A DNA stretch of 64,000 nucleotides from Notospermus geniculatus. Lineage: Eukaryota; Nemertea; Pilidiophora; Heteronemertea; Lineidae. The stretch's first letter is position 1. Each line of letters begins with the position of its first letter. The position numbers were made by a program, and so were the translations under genes. The DNA is taken from NCBI GenBank assembly GCA_002633025.1, contig NMRB01001481.1, forward strand, positions 9,871 through 73,870. The letters are read 5' to 3'. The notes beneath the pieces were generated by a model. The model searched no databases, was not told the origin of the DNA, and worked only from the letters and a program-made list of their open reading frames with translations. Positions 13,501 through 23,700 of this stretch are shown here, piece after piece.

Positions 13501-16500
13501 CTATTGTACAGGACACGAATGAAATCGAAATCTGAGATATTGCGGAGGCGACATCACCTGATATTTATGAGATCCGTCAAACATACCGTATTTGCACATT
13601 AAGAGGTCACTCAGCAATATTCAGGCTCAGCCCACTCGTCATAATTATGTATTGTGATGAGATGACCAATAGCATAACGATTCTAAGACATGCCTGTTTG
13701 ATCACCAGGCCTAGATCCACCTGCCGTCAGTTTCAGACATTAATAAGCCTGCAGGCATTGTTGTCGCTCAATAGCCTGACCGCCAATAGGTCAGATTCCG
13801 GTCTTTGATCGAAGACTTGACCATTGTAGTGGGCGTTCATGCTTTACAATTAATGGCATGAAATGCGAATCAATCTATAGCCGTGGTTACACTACATAAA
13901 ATCCCCGGGTTTTTTGCGGTCACACCTATGAATTGCCGGGCTTCAAGAAACCCGTGTCTGAAAACGCGGGTTTTTGAGACACGGCAAGCTCGCCATGCTT
14001 TTCGAAATCCCCATGTTTTGGTTAGTTATTCGCACGGCGACAGATGGCGCAGCCATTAAGTGACGTCGTTTTCGCGCCTCCGACAATGTGTGCCAATTCA
14101 GAAATGACCGAAGAGTCAATGTTTGCAGCGCAACTGTCGCCGGGCTGTACAGTGTAGTAGTGCGACCTCTCGCCGGGATTTTCATAAGCCACTTTTACAC
14201 TACGTGTTTTCAGCCGTGCTCGACCCGGGTCGAGCACGGCGCGGCAAAAAAGGTGATAGTGTAAATGGGTTGGCACGGCACAACTGGGCTCGGCACGGTG
14301 CTACTTTTATCCGGGCCGAACCCCCCAACAGGAGGTGGGTTCGACCCGGGTCGAGCACGGATCTGCTGAAAAACTGCACAGTGTAAACACACACTGGGCT
14401 CGGCCCACTTGAATGACTCAACTATAGTGAGTACGCATGCTCATTTATCAACCTTGAACTCAGTACGTCATTTCCGCGAATGTTCATGGGCGCAGCCATA
14501 TTGAAACTGACAGAGATTTCCTACCTCCACAGAAAGGAGAGCCGGCGATTCAGATATTGGCGCGGTTTTCATGGTGCAGTATAAATGGGATAAAATGGTC
14601 ATTCTGAGGCGGGCCTGGCCCGGGTCGAGCACGGCACGGTTCGTCCTGGCCAAAATTCTGCGCAGTGTAAAAGTGGCTATACACACGGGTTTGACACGGG
14701 TCTGGAAAAACACGGGTATTTTCAACAGGTGTAACCTTAGCTTATATTTTATTGGAAGTCGACGATGGAGATTGGTCTGTTACAAAACGAGTAGGCCTAC
14801 TCTAGTATTGTTCAGTGGAGAAATTTTAATTGAACTCTATAAAAAAATATCAGGCAGCAGTTGGTTATATTTTTTTATTAATCTATAGGTACCTGAGACG
14901 ATTTTAATTTCGAATTACGTGTTAATGCTGAAATCGATTGGGAAGCACGACACCTCCCGGTGCTCCAAAACGCAACAGCAAAAAAATGTAACACTTGATT
15001 ATAACAAGTGGATCAAAAAGTGTCATGTCGCTTCACAGATTGCAATCCATCATGTTGAACGCACATGAAGTGGGCGACCGTTCTGTCCAGGACCACTCCG
15101 CCACATCGACCACTCACTTCACTTATTAAGCCAGCTCATAGACTAATATTGTTTGAAAAGCATTGATTTCATCTCACAGATTAAGCGGTCGCGAAATATA
15201 ATATTCTAATGATAAACGAATTGTGATTTTTAATGTTTGGCCATGTGCTGCTGATTGATCTAGCTTAGATTTGTATAATAGGTCTGGGACAATGAACGTG
15301 GAGATCGCAGCTGTTGAAGTGCTCTATTTGGAAAATAAATAAATCACGACTATTCAACGTTGTTATCAACAGTTGTTTTTCGCCCGTATAATTTACATAG
15401 AAAATCTGCGATTTAAAAGTATAATTTGACTTTAATGATTTATGTTTTAGTTTTATAAGTTGACAGAGGAGGTTGGGTGTAACTTCGCAGAGCTTAAAAA
15501 TTAAAGGATACACCTTTCTATTATATGAAACAAAAGGTAGGCCTAAGTACCTGACTCAGACTTAAGTTCTTTTGAATAGGCCCTGGGGACTTAAGTCAAA
15601 GTGCACACCTATCTGTTGTATGAAATAAAAGGTGATCACCTGACTTAGACTTAAGTTCTTTTATGAATGCAGGGATTGGGTCATATTCAAAGAACTTAGG
15701 TCAAAGTACACACCTATCTATTGTATGAAACAAAAGGCAAGTGATTGTAGGCCGGGGATCTTTCAGGGCCTAACTCGACTTGAAATCGTTGAAATACAAT
15801 CTTACCTGAGAATCTTTCAGTCCCAGTTTAGCGGCTAGTTTCTTTCTGTCAGGTTTGCTGATGTATTTCTGTTTCTGGAAGGTTTTCTCTAGTCCCTTAC
15901 GTTGGAGATCCGAGAACACTGCCCTTCTGAGCATACCCCTTCTGGGCTTGCCTCGCATACTGCTCAGGAAAGTAAAGGCATTTGGTAGTGGCAGCATTGT
16001 AGAAGCTGAAAAATATTAGAAATAATATCGTTGGTGATGATAAAAGACGCTACAAAATAATTTCCATCCATTCCTTCCGCAGAACTGATGATTGCTATAA
16101 AAATTCTTTCTCTTGTTTCTGCTATGCATTTGTATCAAGAGGTATTCAGCAAAGGGGCCTCAGTATAGAACTGTGACTCGTTAACGATAGCGAACAACGC
16201 TGACATTAGAGAGTATGAGATCGTACTGCTACGCGAACGTCAACGCTAGGCCTAGCTGCATGCATGTATGTAGATCTTTTTTCTTGACCTGATCAACAAA
16301 GTTGTGTCCCCGTTATTTATTTCATTGCCAGATACTATGTTGATTTCTTCAGAGGTATAATCATACTATATTCTTTCCAAAAAGATCGAAAAATTTACAT
16401 GACTGTAACCAAAATTAAATAAGGTGCTTTACGTCCTACGTTCATTTTATCCACTGAAATTCAGAAAATCGCCATGAAAATAAGGCTTCCGAAAATCGTT

Positions 16501-19500
16501 GTTGATACACTGGTCCTTTAGTGTTAATCAGCTGCAGACGATTTTAATAGGAAACAACAAAGAAAATGTTGTTATAGAATATTGACTCATGAAATATTAC
16601 AAGGTTTGTTATCATGTATTTACACTGTTTATTCTCTGTTTAGAGAGAGAAAAAGAGAGAATAATCGACTATAGTGAAAGGGGATCACACAATATCCAGC
16701 CTCGCTTTCATCTAAACCAAACATGATACGCAGAAAGGATGGTTCTCTATACAGCTATTCCGGTTTTTATACACCCCTTTATTGCCAGTCTAATGTACGC
16801 TTTAATTAAGTAATAACTATGCGGTGATTTATGATCGGGCACGCGGTTCTACACGTTGCGGGGGCTGGTCATGTCATGTTGGTGAATTTTGAAGCCCCTG
16901 CTATTGTTCCCTCGTAACTGATACGTCATCCTGTGACAGAAACCCTTGACAGCCACACGTCTGTCTCCAAACATAATCAACCAATGAAAGATCCGTTTCG
17001 CCAATATGCCGTATTTTACACGAACCCATCCTCGCTCTTTACCAGTTGGGTAAACCTTTAAAGTTCCGGCGAGCGTTCATTGTGATTCAATTTGTTATAC
17101 TTTCAATTTGAATCTAATGGGAAAGAATCAGCCGACAATGAGATGACATCCCGCCACTCTCGGCAGCAGACGTCAGATTATGCGTATTGACTGCAGCCAT
17201 TGTTGTCGTTATGGCCGATCAGAGAGCAGCCTAATCGCCTCCTGATCAAGACATGTTAATTATGAAAACATTGGCAAGGGCAGATGACCTTCACGGAACA
17301 ATGTGACAAACTTAAGCCAATATTATGAGATTATAACGCTCCCATCAGTTGCAATCACTCTATCTTGGTCATCAACATTATGCAACATTACACGCATGAT
17401 CGTATCAGCGTTCGGGTCAACGTAACCTGGTACAGACCGAGGACATGTTGTCCCTTTTCCATTAGGGGAAGTTTCATCAACATCCGCCTGCCTTAGATAT
17501 AAATGCATGAACGTTGATGGTTTCTTGATCATCTTATTATTGCCTTGATTGGGGGGTAATTGAGACAGGTTTTAAGACCCGACAGTAGCCTGCTCTGTGC
17601 TGATGGAAACAAGTCGACGGCCGAGGGGGATGGGCCTGACGCCCCCTTTTCGCATCTCTAACTGATTACTGCCACACCCATTCTCCGATTACGTAGCATT
17701 TGCGAAAATTTCGGACAGGCTAGAGGGCATGAGGTCACGTAGAAACTGGTCTCCCAGCCCATCGCAGACGTTGAACTTGTCGTCTCTCGTCTCGGTCTCC
17801 TGCCACGACAGGCTTCCTCCCGATTTTCTTGTTTCCTCCTGCATGAATGGTCATTTCAGTCTCAATGTCTAAAAAAAGCGATACTAAAAAACGGCATGAA
17901 AATCTTACCATTGAAATAAGGATGTCGCATCATCGGATGAATAGGAGTGTCGTAAAGTGGTCGTGGGCCACATGTCGTGCATGATATACCATTTGACGTT
18001 AACGTACAGCATTTTGAATTTGATAAGGCTAGACTAGTGAGAGGTGGCGCGTAGCTGGTAAAGGCACTGCATCCTGATGACGTAAGCTTTGATGGGCTTG
18101 TGGCTGAAACGATAGAGAGAAAAAACTATTTAGAAATGACCAACGTCTTGCGTCTTCCTGGCCAACCGTAGTGGGAATTTCGTCCACCTAAGATTATGAA
18201 GTCATCAACGTAATCGCGGCTCATTAAGCTGGCATAACCGGATTTTGAGTATTGAAAGCAATGAATATCAAATCTGTCAATTAACCACTGCAGGGGCCCT
18301 TAATACTCTATGCCAAGCTATCATCTCGTGAGAGGCCCTAAGCGTCACTGTTGGACATCGTATAAAGAGAAAGTATTCGATTCTGTCTGGCCGAAAAATC
18401 GCCCTACCAAAATAACTGTCGTATTGATAAGAAGCAAGCATTTGAAACTGACCCCAACCAAACCATCTGATTCTTCAGACTACGAGACCCTTACCATATG
18501 TCAAAATAACCCCCCTTCCCTTCCGGGTTAAGTTCACCTAATGTAAGCTGCTGTAGCCTGATGGCAGTTTGAGTTGGAAACGTCCGTCCATAGCATCTGT
18601 AGGCACGCGGATCAGTGTATCATGTGTGAAAGAATTTGCCCCTTTATAGGGAAGCAATGGGCCCAGTGATAGCTGATCAGCGACCACCTGTCATTCGCAT
18701 GAAACGTAACCACTGTTGCGGAATGGACGTGATAATCATGTCATTCCTGAAGCAATACCAGGTGTCAAAAGATCTGGTTATGTTGCTTGCCTTCTTGGTG
18801 CGATGGGCGACGCCCGTGGCATGATGCTCACGAACTGGATCTTGACAACATCAATCGATTGTANCAACATGTGTTGATTGCACTCATATTTATATTAAAT
18901 GAATTTATTATGGAAGCGATAATCTTTAAGTCATTTGAATATGAATGTATTCGAAGCACGTGTTGCCAGTTTTGCGACTACAGCGCTTGATGGGCCTCAG
19001 ATAACGTTAGAAATCACCATGATTGTAATCAAGCTCAGGGTGGGTGCATGCAACCAAACGTTCAAAGCCTACTTTACCAGATGGTAACTTAACCCTCCAC
19101 GTGCGTATCACGATTACAAAACACGTTAGGCCCACGTCAATTCATCGACTACAGCAAATTTTGATAGTACTGCAGTTTAAAATCTCCTCATTTTTTGGTT
19201 TACGCATATCTTTAGGACGCCGGACCCAGAATACAAGTTTAATCTTCCCCGCTATTGCCCATATTGGCGTTCAGGGGTGGTCGCATAGAAACTCCGCTAG
19301 CGCTAGCGGAGCCCATCTGCCGATAGTGGCTGTACATTTTTCCATGCATTTTAACACCGATAGGCTGTCGAAGCACTAGCGGAGTTTCTCTGCGGCCACC
19401 CCAGGTCATTGCCATTTAGACGACAAAATGCTAATGAAAATACGAGAAAACACAAAAAGAGAACCATCGTAAAAATTCTTGTTATTGTCGAAGTAAAACC

Positions 19501-22500
19501 TCCAAACCAATAAGGCGAAATCACCTGTTGTTGGACCTTTTTCTCCTCCTAAACACTTAACAAATCTAACTCCATGATCTCTGGTCATTGTGATTGTTTA
19601 ATCAGCAAATAGCCTTACTAATAATAAATGAGTAAATGTCTAAATAATAATTGTTAAAATGTCACAATCTTAGCGAATTTTATGACGAAGCGTCCTGAAT
19701 TGACGTTAAACGACTCTATTTCGACTTCTTATGGCTAAATACTTTATCAAGAGGCTAAGCCTTAATGAGGTTTATAAAGCCACTTCACCCGGACATGCTA
19801 AGGCCCTATCAATTGGCTACTAGTGATTGAAATTCAATTAGGAGACTCTGGTAGAAAAAACCCAATAGTTTGTTTGCCTGCAGAAGGCTTAGCTGCGGAT
19901 GATGGCCTTAAAGCCAAGAAGTGGATCAGCTTTCTTACTACGATGTATTAAACACAGTAAAAGGGAGAAAAGTGGTCAAAAATAGTAAAAGGGAGAAAAG
20001 TGGTCGAAAATGGTAAATGGCCGAGAATGTGTGTGGTTTGAAGTGCCAGTCACTTAGACACGCTAAACATGCTCATTCAACCAGCATGGCGACTTGGGCG
20101 TTTTCACCAGGGATTCGAATTTTGCGTCTATAAGCAAGACAGCAGAACAGACACAAGTCACTGATACAGGGAGCGACCAGTTTCACTTTCGAAGAAATTT
20201 GTTTTTAACAATACAAGTCAGCGCAAAACTCAACAAGTCAGTGACAGATTACAACTCACAGAACTCAAAAACAACTATGTTCCGGCGTCGAGGTATTCTG
20301 AACAAGTACCATTTTTTTACTCAAAAATTTCGATTCCGTGTCTCTCAGGCATCGCATATTGTTTTCGTTATGAATAATTCATTTGTCATCCATCTGAACT
20401 TCCTTTTCTCTTCCTTACAAATCAGCTCATTTCCTTCAAAAGGATTTCAAAAAATCCTTAACAAATCCTTGAACTGTGGGCTTAAACGTCGTCGGCCAAG
20501 ACTCATCACCGTATCGTTCGTGTAACGGTACATGTGTAGTGGCCATAGCCTCGGGTTCTGCGTAGCAACAATACGAAGACTGGACTGCATTTATGTGCTG
20601 AAAGAACTAAAGGGAAAGGACACCTTGCAGTGCAGCAGCAAGATTTTAGGGGAGTCATATACCCCGAATATCGCATTTATTTTCTAGTCAGTCTTTTGTC
20701 ACTTTTCAACGTGTTCCTTCCAACGAATTTTCTGGTCTTTTGGGACTCGTAGCACTTTGAACCAGCGACGTTAGTTTGAACTCGCTGACAAGCAACCATT
20801 TAGTTGCAACACCATGAAACTATAGGTAGTATGATGGAATCCCCGTCGTCGACAACTGAGGGGAGATTGTTTTGCCAGAACCACCAAACCGAACTTGTTC
20901 TCGGTAAAGATTTGCCTAAGATATTTCCACACCTGATGGAGCAAGCAAACACAGAAGTCCAGCCACGGAAACCAAACAGTGTTGTATGACCTAAAGCAGT
21001 GTGATGGGTCGAAGGGCAAGGCAGCTGGCTAGGTTGGCAGAGGAGGGGATGACGATGCTTGACTTTCAAAATATGCTTTAGAACCGATCAGCGCAAATAG
21101 AGAAGTTTCGGCTGCAACAAGTAACGATGCAACACTGGGTTTGGTTAGTTAGTCAGTGATGAATTTGAAGAACCCTTCAACATGAACCTTGTTACTTAGT
21201 GCATGGTGCATTGTCGTTGATACGGAAAATCCCGTAAAATGTGAAAGTTCTCTATGATATCTCTATGATATCCTTTATAACTTTATTACTATTTGACTTC
21301 ATTACTTTAAAAAATTGGTGCCTTGAATATCACAATGAAGCGTCCCTTGTTGAAATTCATAGCGCCTCTTATAGCGCAATTGAAAGACATTCAAACGAGG
21401 CCTAAAAACCAAGAGGTCAGCGTCACCTGAAGTCACGCCTAAAACAGAATGAAGTAGGTTCCTGCAGATGAATTATTCATATGGGGACAAACTTCTTGAT
21501 GAGGTTCAAATCGTTTTTAGTGCCACTTCACACCTTTTGACCAAGTTTCCCAACTTTTTTTCCATATTTTTTAACTACTTGACCGCAGCGATCTCTTCAG
21601 CGACATTCGGCGCCTTTGTAATGGTGGTCGTTGGTATAGCGGTAAAGTCACCGAGGTTAGAGGACAATTGGGAAATGATTTCAAGATGAACATTTACAAA
21701 ACGCCCTTTTATGGACGGTTCCGAATCACCACCGTGATCGCCTGTCCCTGTTGCTGGACAAGCTGCTGCCGCAGCAATGGAAGTCCCTCAGGAAGAGTAC
21801 GCTTACTTTTTAGGCCTACGGTACGTCAGCAAATTCAACTAAACACATCCGCCACTTTATTAGTTAGGCAGGGTGGATGGTGGGTGGGGCATTACAATAA
21901 GAATTGATACAGAGGGAGGAAATGGTCCCTGGGCCTGTGTCCTACCACTTTTTCCTCCAAAAATTACAGCATTTCGCAATACGTTTTATGATATTGTTAC
22001 AGCAGTTTCATACAACTCAAAGTAATTAACAGACTTCCCATGGATTTGCTTCATGAGGTTCTTCCCATTTTTCCAATTAAAACCTATTCTCCTTCACTGA
22101 AGAAGCTGATGATGTCACTCCGTTCTATTAGAAAGTATCAATGGCAACATACATAATGGCCTGCTCTGATGATGAAAATCATCAGTTATGTAACAGAAGG
22201 CATATAATGAGAGTGTGCTGTGATTATGTAATAAGAACATTAATGACACTTACCTGGTTTTGGAGACACGTCTGGCGATAAAATTGCATTTACTCCAAAC
22301 TTAAGATACGGCGTCGTACTTTTAGCCTGCTCAGCAGCTTTTGTCTTTTGTACTTGCACATAGTCCCTGTCATTTTCCGATGAGGATGGCAGTCCCATTG
22401 CTGCTGATGTGGGCGGCGTTGTGGTACTCATCGGCCGGGTTATGAAACCAGCGGGTCCCACCGCGCCGTCCCGTAAAAGATTCTCCACTAAAAATGAAGT

Positions 22501-22659
22501 GTTCGTCATTCCTGGATGTGGCAGCGGGGACCGGAACACACTATGATATATCGGTGATGGCGCAAGTACGTTGCCGTACATTTTGGCTAAGTCCTGCGAA
22601 ATCATTGGATACACAATGCCAAAACCACGGTCGTAATATTCCGAACTAGCTGGGCACAT
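7246..22659 (-). CDS. Dbx: Dbx homeobox transcription factor, complete four-exon gene
   Basis: Coding exons on the minus strand are 22659-22254, 18103-17909, 16005-15806 and 7551-7246 (406+195+200+306 nt). They join in phases 1, 1 and 0 to 1107 nt, or 368 residues plus a TAG stop. All three introns start GTAAG and end CAG. The homeodomain covers residues about 224-283, with the recognition-helix core WFQNRR at 271-276, Gln at homeodomain position 50 and Asn at 51. The basic run just before it (GKPRRGMLRRAVFSD) and the run after it (MKWRNSKERELLSSGG) are the family signature of vertebrate Dbx1. An eh1-like motif (SFLVENLL) is at 55-62 and the Dbx block YLKFGVNAIL at 118-127. The C-terminus is acidic and ends HVS. 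Known Dbx proteins are nuclear, DNA-binding, mostly repressive factors that pattern interneuron progenitors. Function here is inferred from the family. Length is slightly above that of vertebrate Dbx1 (about 340). No intact neighbouring gene gives context. Confidence 0.96.
8930..9118. repeat. Long hairpin element, about 189 bp
   Basis: The arms of about 75 bp are nearly perfect inverted copies. The left arm contains GAGTTGTGATCCTTG and the right arm CAAGGATCACAACTC, with matching flanks (TTTTCGTCA, AAGCTATG, TTGCAAATTGC) and a short loop. It lies in Dbx intron 3. A transcript in either direction would form a long double-stranded stem. Confidence 0.8.
9611..9755. repeat. CRE-bearing MITE family B, copy 1
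   Basis: The element is bounded by TATAGAGG and CCTCTATA, with TGACGT repeats throughout and GTGACGTCAGTTAAG at the right end. It shares the right-end block (GCAGTCACGTGAC.GTTGTGACGTCAGT) with 10478-10700. Confidence 0.65.
10478..10700. repeat. CRE-bearing MITE family B, copy 2
   Basis: The left end is ATAGAGGTTCTTCACATGAC followed by GTCAC and a GCCGCCATATTGG motif. The right end is GTTGTGACGTCAGTGAAG. Multiple TGACGT sites lie inside. TGACGTCA is the CREB/ATF palindrome and CCGCCATATTGG fits the YY1 consensus. Both lie in the terminal parts, as in the copy at 23992. Confidence 0.7.
11185..11310 (-). repeat. Retroelement-like fragment with conserved hairpin (family C, copy 1)
   Basis: Read on the minus strand, CCTGAGGAAGACCTCGGTT is followed by GGGGTCGAAAATTTGCG. 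GACCTC-GGTT-GGGGTC forms a six-pair stem at 11294-11279. The flank downstream (TTTTATATCATTTTGTG...TTTGTGCTTTG) matches the insertion at 30687-30847. The CTGANGA...GAAA arrangement resembles a hammerhead ribozyme core, but with one extra A before the stem. Confidence 0.5.
12175..12417. repeat. MITE-like element with arms of about 95 bp
   Basis: The left arm runs TATAGACAAATCCCAAATT...GATCTGCGCACTTCCGCC...ACAACCTCGATCTGAAAC...TGACGTGACGCA. The right arm is the inverted copy ending at 12417. Both ends abut TATA. The ORF that appears to run through it (12325-12663) is an artefact of the repeat. Confidence 0.82.
13188..13309. repeat. Two-unit tandem repeat in Dbx intron 3
   Basis: The units ACTGGAGACGAGAATGAGGT... 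at 13188-13244 and 13245-13309 are nearly identical. They differ by a few substitutions and an 8-base length change. Each contains CCTAGGCCTATAGTACAGCG. Confidence 0.85.
13885..14736. repeat. Outer inverted-repeat element hosting a nested element
   Basis: The ends are GGTTACAC at 13885 and GTGTAACC ending at 14736, with further matching blocks inside (ATCCCCGGGT against ACGGGTATTTT). A second element at 14187-14678 sits within it, so this looks like an older element invaded by a younger one. Confidence 0.6.
14187..14678. repeat. Nested GC-rich palindromic element
   Basis: The terminal repeats are AGCCACTTTTACACT (14187-14201) and its complement (14664-14678). The inside holds a perfect 28-bp palindrome at 14213-14240 built on GACCCGGGTC. 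Partial repeats of it (CCCGGGTCGAGCACGG) lie at about 14344-14360 and 14618-14634. Several AGTGTAAA blocks inside suggest stacked insertions of the same family. Short ORFs across it on both strands are palindrome shadows. Confidence 0.72.
15511..15742. repeat. Tandem repeat beside Dbx exon 3
   Basis: Units begin CACCTNTCTNTTNTATGAAA at 15511, 15605 and 15711. The first two are 94 and 106 bp and the third is partial. Each full unit carries GACTTAAGTTCTTTT and an imperfect inverted partner (AAAGAACTTAGGTC). The array stops about 60 bp from the splice donor of exon 3. Confidence 0.82.
15806..16005 (-). CDS. Dbx: Dbx exon 3 (homeodomain helices 1-2)
   Basis: This is a 200-nt exon encoding residues 201-267. 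The acceptor is TTTTTCAG|CT and the donor is TCTCAG|GTAAGA. It begins with a short hydrophobic stretch ending GKPRRGMLRRAVFSD, then homeodomain helices 1 and 2 with Phe8, Leu16 and Phe20 in their canonical places, and ends with KLGLKDSQ. The splice falls in phase 0 directly after homeodomain residue 44 (Gln). The identity with vertebrate Dbx through KQKYISKPDRKKLAAK is very high. Confidence 0.96.
16006..17908 (-). other. Dbx intron 2
   Basis: This 1.9-kb intron has canonical ends and no recognised repeat or exon. Around 16180-16250 there are blocks (GTTAACGATAGCGAACAACG) reminiscent of the palindromic family at 4311 and 41191, too decayed to delimit. Confidence 0.85.
17909..18103 (-). CDS. 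Dbx: Dbx exon 2 (linker)
   Basis: This is a 195-nt exon encoding residues 136-200. It is preceded by a pyrimidine-rich acceptor (TTTTTTCTCTCTATCGTTTCAG) on the minus strand and followed by AATG|GTAAGA. It is open in the only frame that links exon 1 to exon 3. The peptide is Ser, Thr and Cys rich and ends RHPYFN, matching the PYF that precedes the equivalent junction in vertebrate Dbx1. Several cysteines (C-C, CTTC) are unusual for a linker. The exon was found by reading splice signals and phase, not by a long ORF. Transcript evidence would be the final proof. Confidence 0.82.
18864..18864. other. Single undetermined base, probable contig join
   Basis: A lone N stands within Dbx intron 1. Identical single N marks at 24191, 28346, 51210, 60107 and 63464 are all next to duplicated sequence. 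No duplicate was recognised beside this one. Confidence 0.7.
19272..19403. repeat. MITE-like element with internal perfect palindrome
   Basis: The arms are GGGGTGGTCGCATAGAAACT and, from the other end, GGGGTGGCCGCAGAGAAACT. The left arm itself contains a perfect 20-bp palindrome centred on AGCGCT (19292-19311), so the element can fold two ways. It lies in Dbx intron 1. Confidence 0.75.
19956..20005. repeat. Short tandem duplication, period 28
   Basis: AGTAAAAGGGAGAAAAGTGG occurs at 19956 and 19984, and a partial third unit follows. It is purine-rich on the plus strand. Confidence 0.75.
22254..22659 (-). CDS. Dbx: Dbx exon 1 (start codon, eh1-like motif)
   Basis: This exon encodes residues 1-135 plus one base of codon 136. 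The ATG is at 22659-22657 and the donor reads CCAG|GTAAGT. It contains the hydrophobic motif SFLVENLLRD, which fits the eh1 consensus (F-x-V/I-x-x-L/I-L) that recruits Groucho/TLE corepressors and occupies the same place as FLVEDL in vertebrate Dbx1. It also contains YLKFGVNAILS, a block otherwise specific to Dbx. The segment between them is rich in Ser, Thr and Pro and looks disordered. This ATG was chosen because it is the most upstream in-frame one before the TATA box, about 47 nt downstream of the predicted start site. An internal Met at residue 19 or 27 is possible but less likely. Confidence 0.93.
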
Positions 22660-22699
22660 TGAAACAACGTAGTGTCACCTCTCAACTTTGCTTAAACGT

Positions 22700-22790
22700 C
22701 TCAACTGTCGTCCCCCAACCACCGTTTACTTTTATAAAGCGCCATTAACAATGCGGTGCCTTATTTCTCTACCGAGATTGGCTACCAATA
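22700..22790 (-). promoter_or_regulatory. Predicted Dbx core promoter (TATA, CCAAT)
   Basis: On the minus strand TATAAAAG lies at 22736-22729. A plausible initiator (CAGTT, with A at 22706) is 30 nt downstream of it, which would give a 5' UTR of about 47 nt. CCAAT is at 22781-22777, about 70 nt above the predicted start, and a second CCAAT in the other orientation is at 22785-22789. Spacing is textbook for a TATA-type promoter. The start site is inferred from spacing only. Confidence 0.6.
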
Positions 22791-23619
22791 ACAATACAGA
22801 ACAGCTAAACTACGCCCCTTTGAAAATATTAATAACTAATAGGATGAGGTGAATAGTGAATAGGCGGGGTCTCCCGCGGCACGTGGCGAAGACGAACTAC
22901 CAATGCGCGGTACGGTTCTATTCATTATTCCTCATTTCCTATTGAAAATTGCAAACAGCGGATATTAATTTATTCCTTCTGATTTTCTAGCGGGGAATTA
23001 CCCCACTTGGTCCCCAATAAAGACCGCAAGCCCGTCACCGACATACTGAGCAATCGTCATCGCCCCCGAATGCTAGCGACGTAATCCCAGTCGATGCTTT
23101 TAATGGGGGAAATCATTCGGCCTCCTCGGCGCAAATAGTGTCACTAGCAGCTGACGCTAGCGTATTAACCAATTCGGCGACCGTAATTAAATTTTATTGG
23201 TCTTCCTCAAAACCGTCTCTAGATGACTTAAGCGCGGATCTCAATTCGTTTATTGTCGCCTTATCAACGGAGAAGATCAATGAGATGATTATTGCGAGGA
23301 ACATCTGCTGGTGACAGTAAAAATGACTTAAGGCTTGATATTAGCTTTGGGAAGCGGGAGAGATTTCAAGCATTTCACGTGGAGGGAACGTCGAGGGGGA
23401 AATATGTCCCGAACACTTGCGCTAGGTTTAGTTCAATTAACGCAATAGTTGTTCTAAAGCATCCGTAATAATTTATGCATGTGTTTTGTGTGATGGCGGA
23501 GAAAGACGTTTTTAATCTCTGTATTAGTCATAAGTGTCAGCGACAGGCACTGGATGGTTTATTTTGGGGATGGTGTAGGAAGTCGGAATCAGTGTAACGA
23601 AGTGCTTATAGAATGGGAT

Positions 23620-23700
23620 GGGATGTTGGCATAATGGCAACTAATGACTTCTTTGATTTAAAGCATTTTCTGAGGTTTGGGTTTGAATCCCATACGGCCC
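23620..23700 (+). repeat. tRNA-like unit with pol III boxes (plus)
   Basis: An A-box-like TTGGCATAATGGCAACT and a B-box-like GGGTTTGAATCCC are spaced as in a tRNA. TGGG/CCCA closes a seven-base T loop, and the ends GGGATGT and ACGGCCC can pair at most positions. There is no convincing anticodon arm, so this is a tRNA-derived SINE head or tRNA pseudogene. The same unit recurs at 24714-24794 in the duplicated block. Confidence 0.5.

Larger units (their letters stand above)
7552..15805 (-). other. Dbx intron 3, repeat-rich
   Basis: This 8.25-kb intron interrupts the homeodomain between residues 44 and 45. It contains at least seven inverted-repeat elements and two tandem repeats, listed separately. 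No further exon was recognised. Any enhancers cannot be told from single-species sequence. Confidence 0.85.
18104..22253 (-). other. Dbx intron 1
   Basis: This 4.15-kb intron contains a single undetermined base at 18864, the inverted-repeat element at 19272-19403 and a short tandem repeat at 19956-20005. Open frames up to 143 codons (20094-20525 plus) show no family resemblance. Confidence 0.85.

Noticed and set aside
14123-14421. Several overlapping ORFs on both strands containing VLDPGRA
   Set aside because: The shared peptide is the translation of the palindromic GACCCGGGTCGAGCACG repeat, not a protein.
20094-20525. 143-codon ORF inside Dbx intron 1
   Set aside because: The composition looks random (repeated NSFVIHLNF-type low-signal stretches), no family match, and it lies in an intron of a gene on the other strand.
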